This document shows, piece by piece, positions 51,502 through 60,182 of a stretch of 64,000 bases of DNA (the first letter of the stretch is position 1; each line of letters starts with the position of its first letter). Both the position numbers and the translations under genes were made by a program. A model generated the notes under the pieces. The model saw only the letters and a list, made by a program, of their open reading frames with translations. It had not been told where the DNA came from and made no database searches. The stretch is from Citreimonas sp042096055. GTDB taxonomy: Bacteria > Pseudomonadota > Alphaproteobacteria > Rhodobacterales > Rhodobacteraceae. The DNA is taken from positions 27,955 through 91,954 of the forward strand of contig NZ_JBELMH010000003.1 of NCBI RefSeq assembly GCF_042096055.1. Reading direction: 5' to 3'.

Positions 51502-52589
51502 ATGCCCATACTACAGGTTACTGCGAAAGATGGCGAAACGCGGCTTTTCGGCAGCGATGTGGACCTGTTCGGCGCGCTGGCCGATGCCCTCGAAGACGAC
51601 CCCGGCCCGATCACTGTGATGATCCACGGCTACAAGTACCTGCCCGGGCATCCCGACCACTGCCCGTTCGAAAAGATCCTGTCGGTCGCGCCCGCGCGTC
51701 CCGGCCCGCGCGTGGTCAGCTGGCCGCGACGTTTGGGCCTGCGCGGCCGCCAGGGCGAAGGGCTGGGCATCGCCTTCGGCTGGGAGGCGCGCGGCACGGT
51801 GCGCGCGGCACATGCCCGCGCGGCACAGGCCGGCGACGCGCTGGCGGNNNNNNNNNNNNNNNNNNNNNNNNNNNNNNNNNNNNNNNNNNNNNNNNNNNNN
51901 NNNNNNNNNNNNNNNNNNNNNNNNNNNNNNNNNNNNNNNNNNNNNNNGGCACGGTGCGCGCGGCACATGCCCGCGCGGCACAGGCCGGCGACGCGCTGGC
52001 GGCGCTGCTGGCGCTCCTGCACGCGCTAACGCCCGACCGGCCCGTCAGGATCGTGGCGCATTCCATGGGCGCGCGCGTCGCGTTGCGCGCCATCGCGCTG
52101 TCGCCGCCGGGCGTGGTACGAAGCGCCGTCCTGATGGCCGCGGCCGAGTTCGACGCGACCGCGATGGTCGCCCTCAGCAGCCCCGGCGGCTTGGGCTGTT
52201 CGGTGCTCAACGTCACCAGCCGCGAGAACGACCTCTTCGACTTCCTGGGCGAACGCATCCTGCCGGTGCCGGTGGCCGGCGCGCGGATGCTGGGCGCGGG
52301 CACACTGTGGCTGCCCAACCTGGCGCATCTGCAGATCGACGACCCGCGCAGCCTGGCGGCGCTGGGCCGCGCCGGCTACAGGATCGAGGTCAGCCGGAGG
52401 CGGATCTGCCATTGGTCGCCCTACCTGCGCGCCGGGCTGTTCCCGCTCTACCGCGCGGTGCTCTCCGAAAGCCTGCCGCTGTCGCGGCTTCGCGGCATGC
52501 TGCCCCCGGGGACCGAGCCGCGCTGGTCCGGGTTGCGCCGCGGCTTGCGCGCGATGTCGGTCTTCGCGCGGTTGTCCGCCAAGGTCTGA
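51502..52589 (+). CDS. Alpha/beta hydrolase (false gap inside)
   Basis: The gene is split by a 100-N gap (51848-51947) flanked by identical 55-bp copies. Removing one copy and the Ns (155 bp) joins the two frames into one 310-residue protein. The N-terminal half has TVMIHGYKYLPGHPDHCPFEKIL, and the C-terminal half has the serine nucleophile in RIVAHSMGARVALRAIAL. The DUF900-like alpha/beta hydrolase pattern (HGY near the start, long loop before the nucleophile) suggests an esterase or lipase of unknown substrate. GGAGGG lies 6 bp before the ATG at 51502. The Kef-type gene follows 88 bp after the stop. Confidence 0.78.
51848..51947. other. 100-N scaffold gap, flanked by an identical 55-bp overlap (false gap)
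   Basis: Positions 51793-51847 recur exactly at 51948-52002. Collapsing the overlap changes the frame by two and restores the hydrolase reading frame, direct support for a false gap. Confidence 0.95.
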
Positions 52590-52677
52590 ACCGACCGCTT
52601 TCCGCGCCGGACCCCGGTTGCTTTCTGCCCCTGCCCGACCGCATCATGCGCCGGGCAGGCAGGAGACGGGGCAGCCG

Positions 52678-54552
52678 ATGGACAGCTTTCTCTTCCAGGC
52701 GACGATCATCCTGGGCGCCGCGGTCATCGCGGTGCCGATCGCCGCGCGGCTGGGGCTCGGGTCGGTTCTGGGCTACCTGCTCGCCGGGTTGGCCATCGGT
52801 CCGGGGCTGGGTCTGATCGCCAACACCTCGGACCTGCAGCATTTCGCCGAGTTCGGCGTCGTGATGATGCTGTTCATCATCGGGCTCGAGCTCGAGCCGC
52901 GGGCACTTTGGAACATGCGCCACCGGCTGATCGGGCTGGGCGGCTTGCAGATCACGCTGACGATGGCGGCGGTCATGGCTGCGGGCATCGCCTTCGGGCT
53001 GGCATGGCAGACTGCGCTGGCGGTGGGCATGGTGCTGGCGCTGTCCTCGACCGCGATCGTGCTGCAGACGCTGAACGAAAAGGGCCTGATGCAGACGCAG
53101 GGCGGGCGCTCGACCTTCTCGACGCTGCTGACGCAGGACATCGCGGTCATCCCGATGCTGGTGGTTCTGCCGCTGCTGGCGCTGGGGCCGCCGGTCCTGC
53201 TGGGCGGCGACGGTTCGATCGAGCGCATCGACCCCGAGGACGCCGAGCATGCCATGAGCCTGGTCGAGGGCCTGCCCGGTTGGGGCGCGGCATTGGTCAC
53301 CTTCGGCGCGGTGGCTCTGATCATCGTGGCCGGCGTCTACGGCGCGCGGCCGCTGTTCCGCTTCATCCACGCCGCCCGCCTGCCCGAGATGTTCACCGCC
53401 GTCGCGTTGCTGATCGTCGTCGGCATCGGCTTCCTGATGATGCTGGTGGGCCTGTCGCCCGCGCTCGGCACGTTCCTGGCGGGCGTCGTGCTGGCGAACT
53501 CGGAGTTCCGGCACGAGCTCGAATCCGACATCGAGCCGTTCAAGGGCCTGCTGCTGGGGCTGTTCTTCATCACCGTCGGCGCGGGCATCGACACCGGCGC
53601 CTTCCTGGCCGAACCCTTCGTGATCCTGTCGCTGGCGCTGGGGCTGATCGCGCTCAAGGGCGTCATACTCTTCGGCCTCGGCTGGGCCTTCGGCCTGCGG
53701 CACCGCGACCAGTGGCTGTTCACGCTGGGGCTGGCGCAGGCCGGCGAGTTCGGCTTCGTCCTGATCTCGTTCGGGTTGCAGCAGAACGTGATGACGCAAG
53801 CGTTGGGCGGGCGGCTGCTGCTGGTGATCGCGATGACCATGCTGATCACGCCGCTGCTGTTCATCGCGTACGACCGCCTGGCGCGCATCACCCCCGACCG
53901 CCGGGACGATCTGAAGCCGGACGAGATCGACGAACAGGGGCCCGTGATTATCGCGGGCATCGGTCGCTTCGGCCAGGTGGTCAACCGGATGGTGCAGAGT
54001 TCGGGCTTCAAGACGGTGGTGCTGGACCACGACATCGAAACGATCCAGCTGATGCGCCGCTTCGGCTTCAAGGGGTTCTTCGGCGACCCGACACGGCCCG
54101 AACTGCTGCACGCGGCGGGCATCCGCAACGCCCGCGTGCTGGTCGCGGCGCTGGACGACCCCAAGGCGACGCTCAAGCTGGTCGCCTATGCGCGGCGCCT
54201 GCGGCCCGACCTGCACATCGTGGCCCGCGCGCGCGACCGGACGCATGTCTACCGCCTGTACCAGGCCGGCGCGAACGACATCGTGCGCGAGATGTTCGAC
54301 AGCTCGCTGCGGGCGGGCCGCTACGTGCTCGAGAACATGGGGATGAGCGATTACGAGGCCGCGGTGGCGCGCGACACGTTCTTCCACCACGACCGCCGCA
54401 CGGTGCGCGAGCTGGCCTCGCTGTGGGATCCGGGTGTGCCGCCGGCCGAGAACACGGCCTATATCGAGCGCGCGAAGGAGCTCGAGAAAGAGCTGGAGAC
54501 GGCGCTTTATACCGCGCTCGAGTCCCGCTCGAAAAAGGACGGCGCGGCCTGA
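52678..54552 (+). CDS. Kef-type K+/H+ antiporter (CPA2 family)
   Basis: This is a 624-residue protein with about twelve membrane helices (residues 1-400), including GVVMMLFIIGLELEPRALW and SSTAIVLQTLNEKG. A cytoplasmic TrkA-N (KTN) domain follows, starting near residue 422 with VIIAGIGRFGQVVNRMVQSSG (nucleotide-binding GxGxxG). It resembles KefB/KefC/YbaL, which export K+ in exchange for H+ under electrophile or acid stress. I start at 52678, where AGGAGACGGGG precedes the ATG. The longer frame upstream would add 20 polar residues. Confidence 0.9.
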   Translation: MDSFLFQATIILGAAVIAVPIAARLGLGSVLGYLLAGLAIGPGLGLIANTSDLQHFAEFGVVMMLFIIGLELEPRALWNMRHRLIGLGGLQITLTMAAVMAAGIAFGLAWQTALAVGMVLALSSTAIVLQTLNEKGLMQTQGGRSTFSTLLTQDIAVIPMLVVLPLLALGPPVLLGGDGSIERIDPEDAEHAMSLVEGLPGWGAALVTFGAVALIIVAGVYGARPLFRFIHAARLPEMFTAVALLIVVGIGFLMMLVGLSPALGTFLAGVVLANSEFRHELESDIEPFKGLLLGLFFITVGAGIDTGAFLAEPFVILSLALGLIALKGVILFGLGWAFGLRHRDQWLFTLGLAQAGEFGFVLISFGLQQNVMTQALGGRLLLVIAMTMLITPLLFIAYDRLARITPDRRDDLKPDEIDEQGPVIIAGIGRFGQVVNRMVQSSGFKTVVLDHDIETIQLMRRFGFKGFFGDPTRPELLHAAGIRNARVLVAALDDPKATLKLVAYARRLRPDLHIVARARDRTHVYRLYQAGANDIVREMFDSSLRAGRYVLENMGMSDYEAAVARDTFFHHDRRTVRELASLWDPGVPPAENTAYIERAKELEKELETALYTALESRSKKDGAA

Positions 54553-54562
54553 CGTGATCGTT

Positions 54563-54599
54563 GCAAAGAAAGACCGCGCCCCATGAGGCGCGGTCTGAT
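54563..54599. terminator. Bidirectional terminator between the Kef gene and carD
   Basis: A perfect 10-bp stem (AGACCGCGCC, 54571-54580, with GGCGCGGTCT, 54587-54596) lies between the convergent genes. On the minus strand TTTCTTTG follows, a good U-tract for carD. On the plus strand GATTTCC follows. Confidence 0.88.
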
Positions 54600-54619
54600 T
54601 TCCTAAGGGATGGCCCGGA

Positions 54620-55129
54620 TCAGGCGGCGCGCAGGCCCAGAACCTCGTCGACCTGGCGCGCGGCGGCGGATTCGTCGCCGCCCGACACGGCCGCGACTTC
54701 GCGGGTCAGGCGTTCCAGCGCTGCCTCGTAAAGCTGACGCTCGGAATAGCTCTGCTCGCGCTGGTCGTCGGCGCGGTGCAGGTCGCGCACCACCTCGGCG
54801 ATGGCGATCAGATCGCCCGAGTTGATCTTCTGTTCGTATTCCTGCGCGCGGCGCGACCACATGGCCTTCTTGACCTTGGCCTTGCCCTTCAGCGTCTTCA
54901 TCGCCTGGTCGACCACGTCCGGGGTCGAGAGCGAGCGCATGCCCACCTCGCTGGCCTTGTGGGTCGGCACCCGCAGGGTCATCTTGTCCTTCTCGAACGA
55001 GATCACGAACAGTTCGAGGCTGATGCCGGCGATCTCCTGTTCCTCGATCGACATGATCTGGCCCACGCCGTGGGCCGGGTAGACGACGTAATCGTTCGGA
55101 CGGAATTCGGATTTCTTGGCTTTGCTCAT
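54620..55129 (-). CDS. carD: CarD/CdnL-family transcription regulator
   Basis: CarD-type proteins bind the RNA polymerase beta subunit and stabilise open complexes at rRNA and other promoters. The 169-residue protein has the RNAP-interacting domain near the N-terminus (DYVVYPAHGVGQIMSIEEQEIAG) and a C-terminal helical DNA-interacting domain (AMWSRRAQEYEQKINSGDLIAIAEVVRDLHR). The start at 55129 has GGAG upstream, and an upstream in-frame ATG at 55195 would add a tail that does not fit the family. The 290-bp upstream region holds an AT-rich tract (55284-55307), probably part of its promoter. Confidence 0.94.
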   Translation of the reverse strand: MSKAKKSEFRPNDYVVYPAHGVGQIMSIEEQEIAGISLELFVISFEKDKMTLRVPTHKASEVGMRSLSTPDVVDQAMKTLKGKAKVKKAMWSRRAQEYEQKINSGDLIAIAEVVRDLHRADDQREQSYSERQLYEAALERLTREVAAVSGGDESAAARQVDEVLGLRAA

Positions 55130-55419
55130 GGGAGACGCTTCCTTGCTCAGCGACGTGACACGCAGACACCGGCGGACACGAAATTGCGCGGGCACCTCGA
55201 AGAGTGTCCGCTTGGGGTCGTGTCGATCGGGTCGTCAGGAACTCAAGTTCGGGGACCCTGAGTTGTTGCGCTTAACGCCTTCATTGACACATTTATATCA
55301 TATTCCGAGGGCCGAAGATAGCGGCACCGCAACAGCGCGAACGGCCCTGACAAATCAGGGCCTTGCAACCTTTCGCGCGTGGTCCCCACCGATCGCGGCA
55401 GGGCCTGCCGCGAATCGCG
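55130..55419. other. Intergenic region between carD and fdxA with two hairpins
   Basis: No ORF is credible here. The AT-rich block at 55284-55307 is the likely carD promoter area. A GGCCCTGA/TCAGGGCC stem (55343-55362) and a longer perfect stem TCGCGGCAGG/CCTGCCGCGA (55393-55413), the latter 6 bp after the fdxA stop, probably end or stabilise the fdxA transcript. Neither has a U-tract. Confidence 0.55.
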
Positions 55420-55758
55420 TCAGCCGCCCTCGCCCGCGGCTTCGCTGAACAGCGTCTCGAGCTTGCCGGTCTCGCCGTCGCGCGCCTCGGCGTCCGGCAG
55501 CGGGTCCTTCTTGGTGATGATCACCGGCCATGCCTCGGAGTACTTGCGGTTGAACTCGACCCACTTCTCCATGTCCGGCTCGGTATCTGGCCGGATCGCG
55601 TCGGCGGGGCATTCGGGTTCGCACACGCCGCAATCGATGCATTCGTCGGGGTGGATCACCAGCATGTTCTCGCCCTCGTAGAAGCAGTCCACCGGGCAGA
55701 CCTCGACGCAGTCGGTGTACTTGCAGGCGATGCAATTGTCGGTGACGACATAGGTCAT
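55420..55758 (-). CDS. fdxA: 7Fe ferredoxin FdxA
   Basis: This is a 112-residue seven-iron ferredoxin that carries one 3Fe-4S and one 4Fe-4S cluster. Cysteines are in DNCIACKYTDCVEVCPVDCFYEG (residues 8-25) and HPDECIDCGVCEPECPADA (residues 36-54). The C-terminal tail (WPVIITKKDPLPDAEARDG) is typical of the alphaproteobacterial FdxA. It transfers electrons in the cytoplasm. Its partner here is not identified. It stands in a leftward series with the S4 and helicase genes. Confidence 0.95.
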   Translation of the reverse strand: MTYVVTDNCIACKYTDCVEVCPVDCFYEGENMLVIHPDECIDCGVCEPECPADAIRPDTEPDMEKWVEFNRKYSEAWPVIITKKDPLPDAEARDGETGKLETLFSEAAGEGG

Positions 55759-55817
55759 GGGGCGATCATCCGTCTGGGGTCCACACTCGGGTCAGACAGC
55801 TAATCCAGCCCCCCGGA

Positions 55818-56216
55818 TCATTCAAGCGCATCCGGGAACGACTTTTCCATCATTCGCCGGTCGCGCTTGGTCGGCCGTCCGCCGCGATCGAAACGCGGCA
55901 CCGCGATCATCGAGTCGTCCTTCGTCTCGGGCGGGGCCATGTCCGTATACAGCGCACGGGCCTCGGGCGCCGGGCCGCGCCGGTCGCCCAGGGCTTCCAC
56001 ACGGATCACCCGCACGTCGCGCGCCTGCGGAAAGGTCAGGACGTCGCCCGGCGCGACGCAGAAGGCGGGCTTGGCGACGGGCGTGCCGTTGACGCGGCAG
56101 CGCCCGGCGCCGACGGTCTTCGCGGCCAGGCTGCGGGTCTTGAAGAACCGCGCCTGCCACAGCCACTTGTCGATGCGCAGCTTGCCCGGCGCGCCGCCGG
56201 CGATCTCGCCCGTCAC
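55818..56216 (-). CDS. S4-domain RNA-binding protein (Hsp15/HslR-like)
   Basis: This is a 132-residue protein with an S4 domain from residue 12: KLRIDKWLWQARFFKTRSLAAKTVGAGRCRVNGTPV. A basic C-terminus follows (RFDRGGRPTKRDRRMMEKSF). Hsp15 relatives bind 50S subunits that carry stalled nascent chains and take part in ribosome rescue. The start is GTG, one base after the helicase stop on the same strand, so the two RNA-related genes are almost certainly co-transcribed. Confidence 0.88.
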   Translation of the reverse strand: MTGEIAGGAPGKLRIDKWLWQARFFKTRSLAAKTVGAGRCRVNGTPVAKPAFCVAPGDVLTFPQARDVRVIRVEALGDRRGPAPEARALYTDMAPPETKDDSMIAVPRFDRGGRPTKRDRRMMEKSFPDALE

Positions 56217-56217
56217 G

Positions 56218-59200
56218 TCAATCCTTGTCCTTCAACCCCATGAGCGCCGCCGCGAAGGGATTGTCCGGATCGATCCGGTCCTTCTTCTGCGGGCGGGATT
56301 CGAAGTTCTGCGGGCTGCGGTCGTTGCCGCCGCGCGGGCCGCCTTTGCCTTTCGGGCCGCCCTTGGGTCCGCCACGGCCCTTCTGACCGCCCTTGCCGCG
56401 GGCGCGGTTGCCGCCGCCGCCATCGGCGCGGTCCTTGCGGCCGCCCCGGTTGCCGGCCCAGGTGAATGTGTAGAACACCTCGGTTTCGGGGCCGGCGATG
56501 GTCTCGTCCGGCGCGGTGCCGGGCAGCAGTTCCTCGGCCGGGGCGGCGGGAACCGGGGTTTCGGGCATGTCGGTGTCGGATTCCGACGCGATCGGCGCCT
56601 CGCCCTCGTCGGGCAGCGGCGCGTCGGGTTCGGGAAGGTCTGCCGGCTCGGGCTTCGGCTCGAGCGTGGGTGCGGCGCCTTCGCCCTCGTCCGCGGCCTT
56701 GTCCATCACGGGCGTGTCGTCCGCGGGCAGGTCGATGCCCGGCGTGTCGTCCTCGGGATCGCCCGCGGCCTGGTCCGGTGCAGCCTCGTCCGGCGCGGCG
56801 CCGGCCGCCACTTCGGGATCGGTGCCGCGCGCCATGGCCACGTCGACCGGCTTTTCCTTGACCCGCTCGCCCTTCTCGGCGCGGTAGCCCAGCCCCTGCA
56901 TCAGGTCCGAGAACTGCTCGAGCGTGAGGCCGGTGATCGACAGCATGTCGGGATTGGCCTCGAAGCCGCCGCGGCTGTCCTCGTTGCGCAGCATGTCGGC
57001 CAGGCGTTCCAGCATGTCGATGCGGATCGCGCGGTTGCCCGCCTTGCGGTAGCCCGCCAGCGTGTGGTGCAGCGCCGGGGTGCCCTCGGGCGCGGGCACG
57101 GTCACCAAGCCCGGAGGCGGCGCCTCCGGGAATTCCTGCAGGTCCTGCGCCAGGCTCCACAGCACCAGCCGCAGACGGGTGGGCGCGGGCTTCAGCAGCA
57201 GCGGCATGAAGATCGTGAACTGTCCGAAACGCACGCCGTGCTTGCGCAGCGCGCCGCGGGCGTCCTGGTCCAGCGCCTTGACGTCGTCGGCGACCTCGGA
57301 CCGCGGGATGACACCCATGCCCTCGACCATGCGGAACGCGAGACCGCGCGGCAGGCCGGCCAGCGCCTCGTCGTCGCGCATCTTGATCAGCGGCTCGAAC
57401 AGCGCGGCGATCTTGCGGTCGACGAAGTGCTGCAGCCGGCGCTCGACCTTGGCGCCCACGTCGGGCCCCGCCTCGTCGTCGACAAAGGCCACCACGCGCG
57501 GCTTGAGCGGATCGTCGCCGCGGGCAAGCTTGCCCACAGCCTGGTCGCCCCACATCAACCCGCCCTGCTCGGTGAAGTCGAGCTCGGTATCGGGCGCGTT
57601 GTAGAAGCGGTCCGCGCGCAGATGGAAATGCGGCACCAGCGCCTGGATGGACGCGCTGCGGATTGTCTTGGCCTCCTGCGCGGTCGCGTCCTTGTCCTGG
57701 CGGAACCGGAACCCTTCGAGCCGACCGACGAATTCGCCTTCGACGGTCACCTCACCCTTGTCATTCACTTCGGCCAACAGGGCCTCCTTCTGTTTCAACC
57801 GCCGCAATAATACACTCGTGCGGCGATCGACAAAGCGTTGAGTCAGACCCGCGTGCAGCGCGTCCGACAATCGATCCTCCACAGCCCGGGACAGGCCCCG
57901 CCAGTGCTCCTCGTCCTGTACCCAGCCCCGCCGCTGTGCGACGTAGGTCCAGGTGCGGATATAGGCGAGACGTTTCGACAGTGTGTCAATGTCCCCGTCC
58001 GTCCTGTCTATCCGGTTGATCTGCCTCGCCAGGAAATCGTCAGGGATCCGCCCGGTTTCGTGCAGGTGCTGGTATATAACGCCAAGCAGCCCCGCGTGTT
58101 CCGCAGGAGAGATGCCGCGGAAGTCCGGGATGCGGCAGACGTCCCACAGCAGGCTGACGGCCGCCACGCCCTTGGCGCGCACCGCCACCTGCGTCTCGGC
58201 GGCCAGTGCCCGCAGCGCGCGCAGATCGTCCGCCTCGCGCGCCTTGACCAGCCGTTCGTGGTCGGGCGCCTGTTCCAGGCTCTGGTCCAGCGCGTCGATC
58301 GACGCGAAGGACAGGTGCGGGTTGCGCCAGTTGAGCTTCTTCAGCGGGGTAAAGCTGTGGTCGCAGATCGCCTGCGCCCAGTCCTCGGGAATCTGGCCCG
58401 CGTCGCCTGTCGTGCCGAAGGTGCCGTGGCTCATGCCGCGCCCGGCCCGGCCGGCGATCTGCGCCAGCTCGTTGGGCATCAGCGGCCGCATCCGCCGCCC
58501 GTCGAACTTCGACAGGCCCGAAAACGCCACGTGGTCGATGTCGAGGTTCAGCCCCATGCCGATCGCGTCCGTCGCGACGAGGAAGTCGACCTCGCCGTTC
58601 TGGTACATCTCGACCTGGGCGTTGCGGGTGCGAGGCGACAGCGCCCCCATGACGACCGCGGCACCGCCCTTCTGGCGCTTGATCAACTCGGCGATGGCAT
58701 AGAGGTTGTCGACCGAGAAGCCGACGATGGCGCTGCGCGGCGCCAGACGGCCGATCTTCTTCGAGCCGGTATAGGTCAGCTGGCTCATCCGCTCGCGGCG
58801 CACGAACTCGACCCCCGGCACCAGCGCGCCGATCGGCCCGCGCATCGTGTCGGCGCCCATGAACAGCGTCTCGTGCGTGCCGCGCATCCGCAGCAGCCGG
58901 TCGGTGAAGACATGCCCGCGCTCGGGATCAGCGCAAAGCTGGATCTCGTCCACGGCGGCGAAATCGGTGCCCATGCCCTCGGGCATCGCCTCGACGGTAC
59001 AGACCCAGTAGCGCGCACGCTCGGGGACGATGCGTTCCTCGCCGGTGACCAGCGCCACGACGGACGGCCCGCGCGCCGCGACGATGCGGTCATAGACCTC
59101 GCGCGCCAAAAGCCGCAGCGGCAGGCCGATGATGCCTGTCCGATAGCCCAGCATCCGTTCGATCGCGTAGTGGGTCTTGCCGGTATTGGTCGGGCCCAGG

Positions 59201-59229
59201 ACGGCCGCGATCCGCGTGTTCCGGGCCAT
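56218..59229 (-). CDS. Suv3-like RNA helicase with acidic and RG-rich tail
   Basis: This is a 1003-residue superfamily 2 helicase related to mitochondrial Suv3 and to MgpS of Rhodobacter. Motif I is AAVLGPTNTGKTHYAIERM (residues 9-27), motif II is DEIQ near residue 93, LVATDAIGMGLNLDIDHVAFSG lies near residue 219, and motif VI is QIAGRAGRG near residue 262. The Suv3 C-terminal region extends to about residue 790. Residues 800-920 are acidic and proline-rich, and residues 925-985 are glycine/arginine/lysine-rich, an RNA-binding tail. It may unwind structured RNA for decay. It is followed after 1 bp by the S4 protein gene. Confidence 0.88.
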   Translation of the reverse strand: MARNTRIAAVLGPTNTGKTHYAIERMLGYRTGIIGLPLRLLAREVYDRIVAARGPSVVALVTGEERIVPERARYWVCTVEAMPEGMGTDFAAVDEIQLCADPERGHVFTDRLLRMRGTHETLFMGADTMRGPIGALVPGVEFVRRERMSQLTYTGSKKIGRLAPRSAIVGFSVDNLYAIAELIKRQKGGAAVVMGALSPRTRNAQVEMYQNGEVDFLVATDAIGMGLNLDIDHVAFSGLSKFDGRRMRPLMPNELAQIAGRAGRGMSHGTFGTTGDAGQIPEDWAQAICDHSFTPLKKLNWRNPHLSFASIDALDQSLEQAPDHERLVKAREADDLRALRALAAETQVAVRAKGVAAVSLLWDVCRIPDFRGISPAEHAGLLGVIYQHLHETGRIPDDFLARQINRIDRTDGDIDTLSKRLAYIRTWTYVAQRRGWVQDEEHWRGLSRAVEDRLSDALHAGLTQRFVDRRTSVLLRRLKQKEALLAEVNDKGEVTVEGEFVGRLEGFRFRQDKDATAQEAKTIRSASIQALVPHFHLRADRFYNAPDTELDFTEQGGLMWGDQAVGKLARGDDPLKPRVVAFVDDEAGPDVGAKVERRLQHFVDRKIAALFEPLIKMRDDEALAGLPRGLAFRMVEGMGVIPRSEVADDVKALDQDARGALRKHGVRFGQFTIFMPLLLKPAPTRLRLVLWSLAQDLQEFPEAPPPGLVTVPAPEGTPALHHTLAGYRKAGNRAIRIDMLERLADMLRNEDSRGGFEANPDMLSITGLTLEQFSDLMQGLGYRAEKGERVKEKPVDVAMARGTDPEVAAGAAPDEAAPDQAAGDPEDDTPGIDLPADDTPVMDKAADEGEGAAPTLEPKPEPADLPEPDAPLPDEGEAPIASESDTDMPETPVPAAPAEELLPGTAPDETIAGPETEVFYTFTWAGNRGGRKDRADGGGGNRARGKGGQKGRGGPKGGPKGKGGPRGGNDRSPQNFESRPQKKDRIDPDNPFAAALMGLKDKD

Positions 59230-59259
59230 CGGCCCTCCTCGACTGGCGTGCGCCTGTGA

Positions 59260-59829
59260 TTACAGGGCGATGCCCCTGACCTGCCGCTCGAGCCGCTCCA
59301 GCGCCTGCTGGACCTCGGGATCGTGCGGCCGCAGTTCCAGTACCCGCTCATACGCCCGGTACGCAAGGGCCGGCCGGTCGACCTGTTCGTGGATTGACGC
59401 GACGCCGCGCAGCGCGCCGAAATGGCGAGGCTCCAGCGCCAGCACGCGTTCCAGCGCGTCCATCGCAGGGCCGAAGCGCTCGGCGCCGTAATAGGCCTGC
59501 GCGAGGCCAAGCCAGCCTTCGGCGAAATCGGGCGCGTGGTCGGTCAGGGCGCCGAAATGTTCCGAGGCGACGTCGAATTCGGACCGCTCCAACGCGTCCT
59601 TGCCGCGCCGCAGCAGCAGGTCCATCGCGGGGCTTCCGGACTTCGACCATTCCGTGATCACCTGCCGCTCCAGTCGCTCGGCGGCGGTGTCCGAGTCGGC
59701 CTGCGCCAGGCTTTCCAGCAGCGACTCGACGTCGGTGCCGTCGGTCTGTGCGGCAACGGGCAGCGAAACCAGCAGCGCCGCGAAAAATGCCGCGACGGCA
59801 GATTTGAAATCTTTACGGGTCATCCTCAT
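59260..59829 (-). CDS. Exported TPR-repeat protein
   Basis: This is a 189-residue protein with a signal peptide (MRMTRKDFKSAVAAFFAALLVSLPVAAQ). About three tetratricopeptide repeats follow: DFAEGWLGLAQAYYGAERFGPAMDALERVLALEPRHF and LAYRAYERVLELRPHDPEVQQALERL are the clearest. It should be periplasmic and mediate protein contacts. An in-frame ATG two codons downstream is an alternative start. It is read in the same direction as the helicase and ends 30 bp before it. The SCP2 gene diverges from it. Confidence 0.8.
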   Translation of the reverse strand: MRMTRKDFKSAVAAFFAALLVSLPVAAQTDGTDVESLLESLAQADSDTAAERLERQVITEWSKSGSPAMDLLLRRGKDALERSEFDVASEHFGALTDHAPDFAEGWLGLAQAYYGAERFGPAMDALERVLALEPRHFGALRGVASIHEQVDRPALAYRAYERVLELRPHDPEVQQALERLERQVRGIAL

Positions 59830-59891
59830 ACAGCAAGTGTAGCGACAGGGCGCCGGATTACCAGCACGCCCAAGCCGAAAGGACTTCACTT

Positions 59892-60182
59892 ATGAGCGAT
59901 ACGATCGACGCGGCCGTGGCCGCGCTGAACGAAAAGATGGGCGGCGACGGTTTCGACGGCACGGCGCGCTTCGTCGTGGGCGACGAGGGCAGCTTCATCG
60001 TCGACGAAAGCGGTGCCCACCGCGGCGAGGCCGAGCCCGATGTCACGTTGACCGCCGACGCGGACACCTTCCAGCAGATCTTCGAGGGCGAGCTGAACCC
60101 GACCGCCGCCTTCATGTCGGGCAAGCTGACAATCGACGGCGACATGGGCGCCGCCATGCGACTGGCCCAGGTCCTCAGCTGA
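59892..60182 (+). CDS. SCP2 sterol-binding domain protein
   Basis: This is a 96-residue protein made of a single SCP2 domain: FVVGDEGSFIVDESGAH, then PDVTLTADADTFQQIFEGELNPTAAFMSGKLTIDGDMGAAMRLAQVL. The domain has a hydrophobic tunnel that binds lipids or fatty acyl groups. AAGGA lies 9 bp before the ATG. The stop overlaps the start of a lysophospholipase-like gene (TGATG), so the two may act on the same lipid, with one binding and the other cleaving it. That is inference. Confidence 0.88.
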   Translation: MSDTIDAAVAALNEKMGGDGFDGTARFVVGDEGSFIVDESGAHRGEAEPDVTLTADADTFQQIFEGELNPTAAFMSGKLTIDGDMGAAMRLAQVLS

